Positions 52,456-62,400 are shown, counted from the stretch's first letter. The stretch is DNA of 64,000 nt from Olivibacter sp. XZL3 (GCF_004368405.1 NZ_SBJH01000032.1:16671-80670), one strand, 5' to 3'. Made by a program: numbers and translations. The notes: a model not told the origin generated them from the letters alone.

Positions 52456-53634
52456 ATGAAGAGAATAGCGATACTGGGTGCGACAGGAAGTATAGGTACA
52501 CAAGCACTGGAAGTGGCCCGGGAGCGCCCAGATTTTGTCAAGATAGAAGTGCTGACTGCGGCTTGCAATGCCGACTTACTCATTAGTCAAGCATTGGAGT
52601 TTTTGCCTAAAACGGTAGTAATAACTGATGAAAGCAAATATCCACTTGTAAAAAAGGCACTTGCAGCTACTTCTATTGAAGTATTGACGGGTAGCGAGGC
52701 GTTGAATGAGGTTGTAAAGAGCACTTCGATCGATATGGTATTAACGGCATTGGTGGGATTTGCAGGATTGCGACCTACCGTTGCAGCGATAGAGGCCGGA
52801 AAAGATATCGCATTAGCGAATAAGGAGACGTTGGTGGTTGCCGGAGAACATATCATGGCGCTTGCAAAGCAACATCATGTTAAGATCATACCAGTAGATT
52901 CCGAGCATTCTGCCATTTTCCAATGTTTGGCTGGTGAGTCCCTTGATTCGGTTGAAAAAATTTATTTGACAGCTTCTGGTGGCCCGTTCAGAGGGCGGAA
53001 CAAAGACTTTTTAGCGCATATTACAAAAAAAGAAGCGTTAAAACACCCCAATTGGGTGATGGGACAAAAAATAACGATTGATTCCGCATCTTTAATGAAC
53101 AAAGGTTTAGAGGTTATTGAGGCCAAATGGTTATTCAATTTATCGATAGAGCAAATAGAAGTGGTGGTGCACCCCCAATCCATTGTGCATTCGTTGGTGC
53201 AGTTTAAGGACGGATCGTTGAAGGCGCAGCTGGGATTGCCGGATATGAAACTGCCCATTCAATATGCCCTTTCCTATCCCGGCCGATTGGTGAATTCTTT
53301 TCGCCGATTTCGCTTCATCGATTATCCGCAGCTCAGTTTCGAGCAGCCGGATTTAGAGACCTTTGCCAATTTAAGACTTGCCTATAGCGCAATCAAAGAA
53401 GGAGGAAATATGCCCTGTGTTTTAAATGCTGCCAATGAGATTGCAGTGGCAGCATTTTTGAATGAAGAGATTGGCTTTTTAGAAATGAGCGTAATTATTG
53501 AGGAAACGATGCAGGCGATTCCCTTTATTCTTTCTCCTTCATTAAGCGACTATGTGAGCATGGACGAAGAGGCGCGCCGTGTTGCGAAAGAGTTAGTAAC
53601 AAAAAGAAAAAAAGTATATCAAATAGAAAAATAA
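52456..53634 (+). CDS. dxr: 1-deoxy-D-xylulose 5-phosphate reductoisomerase
   Basis: This 392-residue enzyme catalyses the second step of the MEP isoprenoid pathway. The NADPH motif AILGATGSIGTQALEV is at the N-terminus, ALANKETLVVAGE near residue 120, the metal site VDSEHSAIFQCL near 144, and MNKGLEVIEAKWLF near 214. I start at ATG 52456, where the Rossmann strand begins correctly. It is coupled with rseP (3-base gap), an arrangement common in bacteria. Confidence 0.97.
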   Translation: MKRIAILGATGSIGTQALEVARERPDFVKIEVLTAACNADLLISQALEFLPKTVVITDESKYPLVKKALAATSIEVLTGSEALNEVVKSTSIDMVLTALVGFAGLRPTVAAIEAGKDIALANKETLVVAGEHIMALAKQHHVKIIPVDSEHSAIFQCLAGESLDSVEKIYLTASGGPFRGRNKDFLAHITKKEALKHPNWVMGQKITIDSASLMNKGLEVIEAKWLFNLSIEQIEVVVHPQSIVHSLVQFKDGSLKAQLGLPDMKLPIQYALSYPGRLVNSFRRFRFIDYPQLSFEQPDLETFANLRLAYSAIKEGGNMPCVLNAANEIAVAAFLNEEIGFLEMSVIIEETMQAIPFILSPSLSDYVSMDEEARRVAKELVTKRKKVYQIEK

Positions 53635-53637
53635 AGA

Positions 53638-54978
53638 ATGAGTGGATTAGTTATGGCGGGCCAGTTGTTGCTTGGCTTGTCAATTTTGATTGTTTTACAT
53701 GAGTTAGGGCACTTTCTGGCGGCCCGAGCTTTCGGGATAAAGGTTGAGAAATTTTATCTATTCTTTGATGCTGGGGGAGTTAAGCTTTTTAAGTTCAATT
53801 ATAAAGGATGTGAATACGGAATCGGGTGGTTGCCTTTGGGCGGTTACGTCAAAATTGCAGGGATGATCGACGAATCAATGGATACCGAACAGCTTAAAGG
53901 AGAGCCGCAGCCTTGGGAATTTCGATCAAAACCGGCGTGGCAGCGACTTATTGTCATGCTCGCGGGTATTTTTGTCAATATCATTTTAGGAATTTTTATA
54001 TTTTGGATGTTGACGCTCCGCTACGGGGAAACGTTCATTCCAAACGACAGAATGACGGATGGCTTAGCTCCTGGAGTTATCGGTAAACAGATAGGATTGA
54101 AAGCAGGCGACCTTATTACGGCAATAGACGGAGAGAAAGTAGTGCGTTTTGAAGATGTCAGGAGTCCGAAGGTGCTGTTAGGTAATACCAAACTGTCGGT
54201 ATTAAGAGAGGGACAAACGATTGAGTTGATCGTTCCGGGTGATATATTGAATGAGGTTTCTGATTTAGGGATCGATGAATTTGTAATACCTCGTTTTAGA
54301 GTGACGCACATAGAAAGTTTAGAAAAGGGCGGGGTAGCCGAAAAAGCAGGTCTAAAATCCGGTGACAGCCTAATTTCCATTAATGGGAAACCTATCATTT
54401 TTTGGGATCAGATGTCAGACGTTTTACTGGCTAATAAGAACAAGGAGGCCACCATTGTGGTGTCGAGAGCTGGCAAAGCGGATACTGTGCGCACGAAGAT
54501 TGATACGGACGGCAAATTAGGTATCTATGCCGGGCGCGATATAGATCGCATTCCGCAAGAACAGATAAAATATGGTTTTTTGGAAGCCTTGCCTATTGGA
54601 GCCGGTAAGGCATGGGGATCGCTAACTGACAATGCAAAAGCGCTCGGTAAAGTGGTCACCGGCCAAGTGAAGGCAAATAAAGCTTTATCGGGGCCTGTCG
54701 GTATTGCACGCATGTTTGGAGGAGAGGTCGATTGGGTTAAATTTTGGAGCTTGGTGGGCCTGTTATCTATGGCTTTAGCCTTGATGAACATTTTGCCAAT
54801 TCCAGCATTGGATGGCGGTCATGCCTTATTTTTGATTGTTGAGATTATTAAAGGCAAGCCTTTGAGCGATAAATTCATGGAAAGGGCCCAAATTGTAGGC
54901 TTTGTGATTATCGTTGGACTCATGATTTTTGCTTTAGGGAATGATATTATAAAGGCAATGGGCGACAAACTTCCTTGA
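53638..54978 (+). CDS. rseP: RIP metalloprotease RseP (site-2 protease)
   Basis: This 446-residue membrane protease has the zinc motif HELGH (His21, Glu22, His25) in the first membrane segment, a PDZ region in the middle (about 120-310, with two PDZ-like GLKAGD and GLKSGDSL segments), and the second active-site motif LNILPIPALDGGHAL in the third membrane segment near residue 384. It cleaves membrane-bound anti-sigma factors and signal-peptide remnants. It is cotranscribed with dxr. Confidence 0.95.
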   Translation: MSGLVMAGQLLLGLSILIVLHELGHFLAARAFGIKVEKFYLFFDAGGVKLFKFNYKGCEYGIGWLPLGGYVKIAGMIDESMDTEQLKGEPQPWEFRSKPAWQRLIVMLAGIFVNIILGIFIFWMLTLRYGETFIPNDRMTDGLAPGVIGKQIGLKAGDLITAIDGEKVVRFEDVRSPKVLLGNTKLSVLREGQTIELIVPGDILNEVSDLGIDEFVIPRFRVTHIESLEKGGVAEKAGLKSGDSLISINGKPIIFWDQMSDVLLANKNKEATIVVSRAGKADTVRTKIDTDGKLGIYAGRDIDRIPQEQIKYGFLEALPIGAGKAWGSLTDNAKALGKVVTGQVKANKALSGPVGIARMFGGEVDWVKFWSLVGLLSMALALMNILPIPALDGGHALFLIVEIIKGKPLSDKFMERAQIVGFVIIVGLMIFALGNDIIKAMGDKLP

Positions 54979-55010
54979 TAATCTGGAAGATAGATAATTT
55001 TTAAAATTTA

Positions 55011-55042
55011 TTTGGCAGTTGTCCTTTTTAGCAATATATTTG
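55011..55042 (+). promoter_or_regulatory. Promoter of tRNA-Leu
   Basis: TTTG (55011-55014), 20 bases and TATATTTG (55035-55042) are a perfect Bacteroidota promoter, with the tRNA starting 20 bases further on. It is the best internal reference for the consensus used elsewhere in this annotation. Confidence 0.75.
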
Positions 55043-55062
55043 CATCCCGTTCAAGAGGGAAT

Positions 55063-55142
55063 GCCCAGGTGGCGGAATTGGTAGACGCGCTAGTCTCAAA
55101 CACTAGTGGGAAACCGTGCCGGTTCGATCCCGGCCCTGGGTA
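55063..55142 (+). tRNA. tRNA-Leu (anticodon CAA)
   Basis: The cloverleaf is complete. The acceptor is GCCCAGG paired with CCTGGGT. The D-arm contains AATTGGTAGACGC. The anticodon stem CTAGT/ACTAG has the loop CTCAAAC, giving anticodon CAA. The variable arm is TGGGAAACCGT and the T-arm is GCCGGTTCGATCCCGGC. The discriminator is A and CCA is not encoded. It reads UUG codons. The minus-strand recombinase frame ends inside the anticodon loop. Confidence 0.95.
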
Positions 55143-56682
55143 CAAACCCGGATTGAGAGCTTGAAAAAGTTTTTAATCCGGGTTTTTTGCTTCGTAATCC
55201 TTTGTTTATCAGGTAGATAAGTTCGGATGCGGGCGTCCGCTTAGCGGTTCGATGTCTCCCATCCAAAAAATGCCATTTTTCTGCAAATGTCGAACCGATA
55301 ATTTGTCTTTTTCCCTCAATATCTGCGTTTAAATACATGAGATCAAGTTTTTTGAAGTTTTCGACAGCTTTATAAATTAGTCCATCTATATCTAGTTTTT
55401 CGTTGTTGTTATTTGCCAATTCACGCAGTTTGGCGTCCAGTCTTACCAATTTTTCTTCGGCTTCATTTTTTATTATTTTGTAGTCTTGACCGCTGATGCA
55501 ATCTGTTAAGAGTAATTCCCTGGCTTTTGTGATTCGGTTATTTGTTTCTGTAATGGCGGCAATGGTATTCTTTCGTTCAAGATGTTGTATATCCTTTGAA
55601 TCGCGGAATAGGTCTTCCAAAACTTCCCGGTAAACTTCTGCCATACCGGGTTTCGGTATCAGTTTTTTCAGTTCAAGCAAAAAGGCTGCATTTACGGTTT
55701 CCGCTTTCTGTCGCCATCCACAGGAAGATCGACAGTGGTAATAATAAAAATGTGCGTTTCGACCTTTTGTGGCGCTTCCGGTCAACATTCGGTTACAGCG
55801 GTCGCAAAGCAAAAATCCTCTCAAAGGAAGCATATCCGGTGAAGTAATCGTGACACCCTTTTTACCGCCGGTACCAAACTCCCTTTTCCTTCCGTCTAAC
55901 ACGTCCTGCACCTTATAAAATAGTGTTTCCGATATTAATGCTTCATGCTGTCCCTTTACGGTATGAGCCTCCTCATCTTTGTATTTGGCTATATATACCC
56001 TTCCACAATAGCCTACATTTCTGATGGCAGTCCAGAAGCTAGTCTGACCACACTTCAGACCGCGCTTTATGGCCATCCGGTATATTTCTGCCGTAGTAAG
56101 GACGCCATCAGCCAAACGCTCGAACGCCCAGCGCATATGTGATGCCTGTGGCTCATCCACAGCAACGTATTTTTCTCCGTTTTCCTTGACTTTATTTGCA
56201 TATCCCGGCGGAGCTACACCTAACCAACGGCCTTCCTTTCTGGCTTGCCGCATGCCATGCTTCACATTGAGAGAACGCCGGTCGTTCTCAATTTCCGGTG
56301 CGGTGAGGTATACGGCCAGCATCATTTTGTTTTCGGGGATGCTCATATCCAAAGGCTGCTCAACAGCTTGTGGCTCTACACCAAGATTTTTCAGCTTGCT
56401 GATCATCTGATAGGCATCACTTGCATTTCTGCTAAACCTGTCCCATTTGGTAAATAGGACGAGGTCTGATTTTCCTTTGTGTTTTTTTAGTTCAAGAAAT
56501 AATTTCTTCCATTCCGGCCGCTCAAACGACTTAGCGGAATGATCTTCATATATTACCCTTCTTACAGTAATGTCGTTGATTTCGCAATATTTCATTAGAA
56601 CTTCTGCCTGTGAGCGTTGCGAATAACCTTTATCTGCCTGTTCATCTGTGCTAACCCGGATGTATAAATCTGCTGTTTTCAT
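55096..56682 (-). CDS. Large serine recombinase
   Basis: This 528-residue site-specific recombinase has a resolvase domain (about 3-150) with nucleophile Ser10 in IRVSTDEQ and KWDRFSRNASDAYQMISKL near 81. A recombinase domain (about 160-270, LGVAPPGYANK), a zinc ribbon (CDRCNRMLTG near 290 and CRSSCGWR) and a coiled-coil region near 360-430 follow. The last 25 or so residues (SSSQSGFVPRAGIEPARFPTSV) are encoded by the tRNA-Leu terminator and the tRNA itself, so the native end is probably earlier or was replaced at integration. It is a probable integrase of an element at this tRNA. Confidence 0.88.
   Translation of the reverse strand: MKTADLYIRVSTDEQADKGYSQRSQAEVLMKYCEINDITVRRVIYEDHSAKSFERPEWKKLFLELKKHKGKSDLVLFTKWDRFSRNASDAYQMISKLKNLGVEPQAVEQPLDMSIPENKMMLAVYLTAPEIENDRRSLNVKHGMRQARKEGRWLGVAPPGYANKVKENGEKYVAVDEPQASHMRWAFERLADGVLTTAEIYRMAIKRGLKCGQTSFWTAIRNVGYCGRVYIAKYKDEEAHTVKGQHEALISETLFYKVQDVLDGRKREFGTGGKKGVTITSPDMLPLRGFLLCDRCNRMLTGSATKGRNAHFYYYHCRSSCGWRQKAETVNAAFLLELKKLIPKPGMAEVYREVLEDLFRDSKDIQHLERKNTIAAITETNNRITKARELLLTDCISGQDYKIIKNEAEEKLVRLDAKLRELANNNNEKLDIDGLIYKAVENFKKLDLMYLNADIEGKRQIIGSTFAEKWHFLDGRHRTAKRTPASELIYLINKGLRSKKPGLKTFSSSQSGFVPRAGIEPARFPTSV
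55145..55187 (+). terminator. Intrinsic terminator of tRNA-Leu
   Basis: Arms AACCCGGATT (55145-55154) and AATCCGGGTT (55175-55184) form a perfect 10-bp stem with a T-run directly after. It begins right after the tRNA. On the other strand it lies inside the annotated C-terminus of the recombinase. Confidence 0.8.
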
Positions 56683-56701
56683 AATGGGAAATCATTTCTT
56701 T

Positions 56702-56866
56702 TTAATGTCTACCTTTTATAAGGTCTTGATTTACTGCTAATTTACCAAATTCATACATCATTGCCAATATAATTTTTGCTTCGTCCAGCGTAACGGTTGT
56801 ACCATGCTTCTTAAGGATTTCAACGGTTTTTTGAGGAGTTACCTTACGCTTTTTTTCTTTTGTCAT
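56702..56866 (-). CDS. 54-residue small protein linked to the recombinase
   Basis: This is a short gene from ATG 56866 to TAA 56702, 19 bases upstream of the recombinase start on the same strand. The N-terminus is very basic (MTKEKKRKVTPQKT) and is followed by an amphipathic helix pair (VEILKKHGTTVTLDEAKIILAMMYEFGKLAVNQDLI). I recall similar small proteins next to recombinases in this phylum but no function. It may be a recombination accessory or regulatory protein; that is a guess. Confidence 0.6.
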   Translation of the reverse strand: MTKEKKRKVTPQKTVEILKKHGTTVTLDEAKIILAMMYEFGKLAVNQDLIKGRH

Positions 56867-57010
56867 GGTCTTCCTTGTTTTTTTGAAGGCAAATTTGACG
56901 GTGTGTTTTGAATGAGAAGCATACGTCGGGGTTACGGTAAGTAAGATTGGGCCGATGTTACCCTTTGATTACAGAATATGTGCTGATTGGAGAATGATAC
57001 TTTATGAGAG

Positions 57011-57156
57011 ACCATCGGATTGCCCTTAGGGCAAGATGAGGCGCTTCGCTGTAGTGAATGCAAAAAGACTACGGCATAAAGCCGCTGCGCTTTTTATTCC
57101 GTTTCCTTTTTGCCCCTCTGCTTGCGCCTCTCTCGGCCCCTAATTAATCCGATGGT
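57011..57156. repeat. 146-bp imperfect palindrome upstream of the RadC-like gene
   Basis: Outer arms ACCATCGGATT (57011-57021) and AATCCGATGGT (57146-57156) are perfect 11-bp inverted repeats. The inside continues to pair imperfectly: GAGGCGC on the left meets GCGCCTC on the right, and GCAAAAAGA meets CCTTTTTGC near the middle. A small nested stem TTGCCCT/AGGGCAA sits at 57020-57034. No reading frame spans it. It could be a structured RNA, a transfer or replication site, or a miniature mobile element. Confidence 0.55.
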
Positions 57157-57176
57157 TTTACAAAAGTATTTATGTG

Positions 57177-57644
57177 ATGAAAACAGTGTCCGAAAATAGA
57201 ATGTTCAAGATGACAGAGCTTAAGGTGGTTTACAAGCCCAGAGTGGAGGAAGAGCTGCGGCCAAAGGTAACGGATTCCAGTACGGCCTATCGAATATTAA
57301 TGAATGTGTGGGATCTGGATACGTTGTGGTATAAGGAAGATATGCTGGCCATGTACCTGAACACCGAAAAGAGAGTAATAGGCTTCGCTAAAATTGCAAG
57401 CGGATCGATGGACTGTACCTTGGCAGATGTGCGCATAATCTACGCAATAGCCTTGAAGGTAGGAGCAACAGCTGTGATCATTGCCCATAACCATCCTTCG
57501 GGGAACAAGCAACCAAGCAATGCCGATAAGATATTGACCAATAAAATTAAACAGGCCGGGAAGTTTCTGGATGTGCCGTTAATTGACCATCTTATTGTGA
57601 CCGGTAATGGCTATTTGTCGTTTATGGATGAAGGGCTGATGTGA
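57177..57644 (+). CDS. RadC-like JAB-domain protein
   Basis: This 155-residue JAB/MPN-fold protein lacks the helix-hairpin-helix of full RadC (about 225 residues), as usual for versions on mobile elements. The metal motif is H104-N-H106-P-S-G with Asp117, and ASGSMDCTLADVRIIYAIALKVGA precedes it. Function of these short forms is unsettled; proposals include anti-restriction or DNA processing. ATG 57177 is chosen over GTG 57174. Neighbours indicate an integrative element. Confidence 0.85.
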   Translation: MKTVSENRMFKMTELKVVYKPRVEEELRPKVTDSSTAYRILMNVWDLDTLWYKEDMLAMYLNTEKRVIGFAKIASGSMDCTLADVRIIYAIALKVGATAVIIAHNHPSGNKQPSNADKILTNKIKQAGKFLDVPLIDHLIVTGNGYLSFMDEGLM

Positions 57645-58157
57645 TATTTTTGACAATGTGAATTCTATTGTGTAGAAGGTAATATTGATAGGTGGAATCT
57701 AACTTCTTATATGATCATGCTTGTTTTAAAGTATAAAAGTTTCATATATGTAACATAGTTGACAGACTTTCTACGGCTCTCTACACAACGTTCATTATTG
57801 ATCCACTAATTAATAAAACAGAATATAATATACTGCATGATGTACTAAAAAAGGTTCTATTGTGGGCTTAAAGCTATGAAGGTGTCCTCCGAGGATACCT
57901 AAAACCCCTATAGCGCTACGCAGTGGAACGAAAAGTAGGGCCATGCCTAACTTCCGCTTGCTCCATTCCCATCGGGGAATGGCAACTTGGCGGAACGTGC
58001 GAACAGCACGGTTTGGCCCTGCGACCAAACAGGGTGATATCCGGCGTTTCCATCAGGCGGCACCCATTCCGTTTGGGCAAAGTCGGGGGATATAACAGGG
58101 ATATGGATGACCAACCGGGGTGGCTTGGTCATGTTCGGGGATTGAGCGGGTAGACGG
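57645..58157. other. Hairpin-rich spacer in the mobile region
   Basis: Over 500 bases hold no convincing gene. The first 200 are AT-rich. From about 57881 the sequence becomes GC-rich and full of stems: GGTGTCCTC/GAGGATACC (57881-57899), CCATTCCC/GGGAATGG (57963-57982), CGTGC/GCACG near 57996-58010 and GTTTGG/CCAAAC near 58010-58030. Such density suits an oriT, a structured RNA or an attachment region. A short forward open frame across it (57923-58153) has no protein character. Confidence 0.4.
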
Positions 58158-58640
58158 TTAGGCTTGGTCTATGGGTACGATACGGAATAGCTTCCTGTCT
58201 TCGGGAATCTGCGAGCCTTTTATCAGGGATTCGCCCTTGCCCACGAAATAGTTGCGAGCAGTATCCAGCGGAATTTCCTTGCCGCCGTGGTTGAAGTATT
58301 TCGCTACCAATTTGTTATGCGGACTGTGGTGGTCGCTTTTGAGCAGCGACCTCCCATTGGGCAATCCCACTTCGCGCAGTTGCCGGATGAGGTCAATGAG
58401 CGTGGGCAGGTAGCCGTCCTCAACATACACTTTCTGTGAAACCCCATATTTCGTATGTGCTTTCAACTGTTCTTCCAAATCCTGTATATGGGCTTGGAGT
58501 TCGGCTATCTTCCCGTCCTTTTCTTTCACCAGCACATCGTTGGGCCGGATGTTCCATTTATCGCGCGTGGCGAGGTATTGCTGGAATTCCGTAAGTTTCC
58601 CGATGTTTGACAGATGTCGGGGATGGCCGGAAGACTCCAT
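58158..58640 (-). CDS. Unknown coiled-coil protein of the mobile region
   Basis: This 160-residue protein has a central coiled coil (LVKEKDGKIAELQAHIQDLEEQLKAH, about residues 37-62). The C-terminal half has conserved-looking segments (TLIDLIRQLREVGLPNGRSLLKSDHHSPHNKLVAKYFNHGG). I cannot name the family. Composition and neighbours point to conjugative-element cargo. No signal peptide or membrane segment is seen. Confidence 0.55.
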   Translation of the reverse strand: MESSGHPRHLSNIGKLTEFQQYLATRDKWNIRPNDVLVKEKDGKIAELQAHIQDLEEQLKAHTKYGVSQKVYVEDGYLPTLIDLIRQLREVGLPNGRSLLKSDHHSPHNKLVAKYFNHGGKEIPLDTARNYFVGKGESLIKGSQIPEDRKLFRIVPIDQA

Positions 58641-58820
58641 GCCTCCAAATATCTATCAATCAATTATTTGAAAACTCTTTAAAGAACCGCTCACCTTTTT
58701 GCTCACATATAGTTTGCTTGGTGATTGGTATAGAGATAAGGATTTAAACCAATAAAATAAAGCAATCGGCTGCAAATTTTATTGGCTGGCGAAAGAAAAG
58801 AAAAAGACCTGCTTCCGACT

Positions 58821-58958
58821 CTATCCACTTTCGCTAAGAACAAATTTTAGTCTATTTTCCACTGTATCAATTGGTACTTCTATAACGCTATATCCATAGT
58901 ACAAATAAATTTCTTTCATTTTCTCAAATGTAAACACTGCTTCTTCCCAACTCTGCTA
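58821..58958 (-). pseudogene. Relic of an AAA (NadR/Ttd14-like) ATPase
   Basis: On the minus strand the frame from 58955 to a TAG at 58821 reads WEEAVFTFEKMKEIYLYYGY followed by SVIEVPIDTVENRLKFVL. This matches the C-terminal end of AAA_28-type nucleotide-binding proteins. The frame is closed upstream by a stop at 58956-58958, so only about 43 codons of the gene survive. Confidence 0.4.
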
Positions 58959-59420
58959 TGTGTTCGGCTATTGTTTTTATGGCTATAGAAATATTCAAAG
59001 TCATGAAAAACGCGCAATTAAAGATCTTGGCTTAGTAAAATGCGATTTTTTACTTAGGGAGGTAGTTAGCGTTATAACAGTCTATTTCTTGTTTTTTTCG
59101 GAAAAGATATATTAATGCTTATGAAAAATTCAAGGATCCTGAATTTTGAACGGTAAAATAGCTAAATTCATTAGATTCTCAATTGATGTACTTTTAATCG
59201 TATCTCCTTTGATATTTGGTCTGATAAGAAAATTTGTTTTTGGATATTGGGTATAACCTTTCTCCAGTGTCAAATCAGGCTATTTTTCAGCAGTTCAGAA
59301 TAGGCCAAATTCTCGTCTAAAAGGCAGCTGTCTTTGATAACGCATTCGCCCTCGACAGCGTTCCTTTTTATCCCCCTTATTCCCTTTTTCACGTCATTAT
59401 CCAACAGTAGAAAACATTAC
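58959..59420. other. Gene-free, AT-rich stretch with a possible fragment
   Basis: No intact gene is visible. A forward segment near 59144-59255 reads as a short hydrophobic peptide (KIAKFIRFSIDVLLIVSPLIFG) ending in TAA and may be another membrane-protein fragment. The 180 bases between 58641 and 58820 also hold nothing I can name. Confidence 0.3.
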
Positions 59421-62400
59421 TTATTTTTCTGCAGGGACCACATAATGTTTTCTGCTGAGGTTAAAATCAATCATTATCTGGTCAAAAAGTAATGGTTCAT
59501 CTAATGCATAGACTTTCAGGCTGTGGTTACCCGGTTTATCCAGCGCAATTTCCAATTCTGACAAGGCTTGGTTTCTTAATACATTTTCGGCCCATTCATT
59601 AGAAAGAAACGCTGCTTTTACAGAAATGATTTTGGGCTGCTGACCGTCGATAACTACAGCATAACGAAGCTCATTAGCTGGTACAGCGGGATAACGAAAA
59701 ACAGTGCCTACTTTTAGCTTTGCTTTGCCACTACTCTGGGTATAAAAATTATATTCCAGTGCCGTAGCAGAAGCTGTTATCTTTTTCACAGCAGGCAGTA
59801 TAACAGCTTTTCCACTATGCCCCAAACCTTCAATTATTTCAAACTTTTCATTATTGCTATAATTGGACGCACTAAAAGCAATATGTCGGTTCCTTTCTAC
59901 ATTGCCGGACGAAACTTTTATGTGATTAACGTCAAAAGAAAATGTATAGGTTTTGTTTTCGATGTTCATCTGAAAAGTTCCCTGCGTCGCATCCGTTTTT
60001 GACAATGATACTTCAAACTTCTTTTCATATAAAAGATCCGACACACTTTCCTTTATACGTACATAAGAAGGCTTTTTTAGTAATTCCCATTCGATCGCTT
60101 TTTGAGACGTAGAGAAAACTGAGAAAAAATAAGATTGCCTGTCTCCGTCCGTAAAGCTGGGTAACTTCACTGTATTGGAAGTATCAGGCTTTTCACTGTT
60201 TTCAATCCATATCTTTACCCCGGGAATATTCTCCGTTTGAATATCAGGAAGCCCTGTGAGCTGAAATACAGGAAGGTTCCGGGGTTTCATATCCATCATG
60301 TTCTGCCATTTTCCGTCTAACAGGTCTTTGTTGTATGTTCTGTCCAACGCTGTTACTTCGTTGTAGGCCTGTATTGATTTTTGTTTATACTCCATGGCAG
60401 CCGGCAAGTTGTATTGTGCGTATAATCTTGCTTTTTGTGCGTATAGTAACTTTCGGTTCATTGCCGCCGCAGCTTTTACGGGATAATGAACCAACTGAAA
60501 ATAGGCGGGTTTCAAAACTTCGGGCATAACAGCATTATAAATACTGTCGGACAGCCCGCCAATGTATTCGTATGCTCGTAAACGGCTGTCTATTTCATCG
60601 TTAAAGTAAAACGGAGACAGCTCTGTATTGTTAACCGGCGGAAGTCCGTACTTTCTCGTATAATTGTCTTTTAGTACAGATATGTCTTTGTAATCTTCTA
60701 CTTTATTCCATCCCATGTGCTCAGGCTTTCGTATGCCCGATAAATGATAATATTGCTTCATGATGGTGTCTATTGCATCATTGGCTATTCCCCTGAAAGC
60801 AGTACCGAGCCAGTTTTTTTGATGCTGATATATAGCATGAGCTTTTACGGAATTAATGTTCCAGGCCATATCCAAAAAGAGTTCTGTTAAATATTCTCCG
60901 GGCTTTATATCGCCTACATTTAGTAACCAGTACTTTTGAGCCCCGTTATCCCAAGCACGTTTAACTTCTGTACACATCAATGCCGGTTGAGTGGAAGCAA
61001 GCCACAGATAGTCATGAGGCTTCCCCCAATAAGATATATGATAATAAATACCCGCGCCCCCAGAACGTTTTTTTTCTTTCTCATCGCTTAAACGCATCAG
61101 GTATCCATTATTATCATCGCACCAAACTAGGGTAATATTATCCGGAAGTTTCAGGTTATTATTATACGCATCGAGTACTTCTTTATAAGGCACAAAAATT
61201 TGCGGAATATCGCTCAGCTTCTTTTCAGGATGATATTTTTTCAACATGTTTTGCTGTTCGCGAATTACATCTTCTAAAGTCTTGGTTTCCTCATCTAGGC
61301 TTGATACCCCCTGCATCCTTCCGTCATGGATTCCTCTTAGTCCCATAGTATATACGTTCTCAGAATGTACCAATTCTGAAACACGCTTATCCCAATAGGA
61401 AATGATATTACGCTTATTTGTAAAGTAGTTGAAATCTCCAAACTTTTGGCTATCCCATTCACCCGTATTGGTTCTCATCATTGGTTCCGCATGCGAGGTG
61501 CTTACTATTATACCATATTTTTCGGCAGCCTCTTTATTACCGGCAACTGTATAAAAAGACCGGGTAACCTCATGCATCGCCGGACATATCATGTTGGCCC
61601 GAAGGCGGAGCAACAATTCAAATATTTTAGCATAAGTTTTCGGCCCAATAGCACCTGATTGTGCGGTCGGCTCATAGGTTTTAGTACTCCAAGGCACTAA
61701 TGCCCAATCTTCGTCATTAAGGAAAATGCCGCGGTATTGAACCGAAGGCGCTTGCACGATGTCGGTAGTAGGCATAACAAATAGTTCTTTGGATTCCGGT
61801 GTTACATCGGCCCACCACTCCCAAGGAGAAACACCTATCATTCTTGATAATTCGAGTAAACCATAAGCTGTGCCCCGGCTATCGCTTCCGGCAATAACCA
61901 ACTTCTTTTTACCTTCCAGCAAAACTGGCGTTATTAAAAAAGCTTCCCATTTTTTCTCTATTCCTGACACATTAATTTTTTTCTCGGAAGCCAAACGATC
62001 TATTATCGCATTTTGTCCGAGGGTGCCAACAATGATTGAAGCCTTCTGCGATTCTGCGGAAGTTAATAAAGAGCTGTTAAATACCGTCTTTATATCTTTT
62101 TTTAGCATGGCCAATGTTGTGTTTACAACCGGCTTTTCCTGTTCAGACATATATACATAAACGGAATCGTCTTTACCAATAAGGATTTCATCATTATGCT
62201 TCTTTAGATATTTTCCCAAAGGCAATTGCAGTTCGCGGATACCTTCCGTAACAAGACGCGCGACAAGAAAAGCACCGTAACGAGACAAATGCGTATCATC
62301 ACGCCTTCCTTTGGGATATAATGGGTGCTCACCGCTGTTGAAATGCAGGTAAATACGTTTTGATTCTTCTACCCCAAGCTGGGTTACCTGTTGACGGGTT

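Noticed and set aside
57923..58153. Forward open frame of 76 codons in the hairpin-rich spacer
   Set aside because: It overlaps several stems and an equally open reverse frame; the translation has no recognisable domain and the openness follows from high GC.
55143..59420. A complete integrative and conjugative element
   Set aside because: Beyond the recombinase, the small protein, the RadC-like gene and one unknown gene there are no relaxase, coupling protein or tra genes, and no second attachment repeat was seen; it looks like a remnant or small element.
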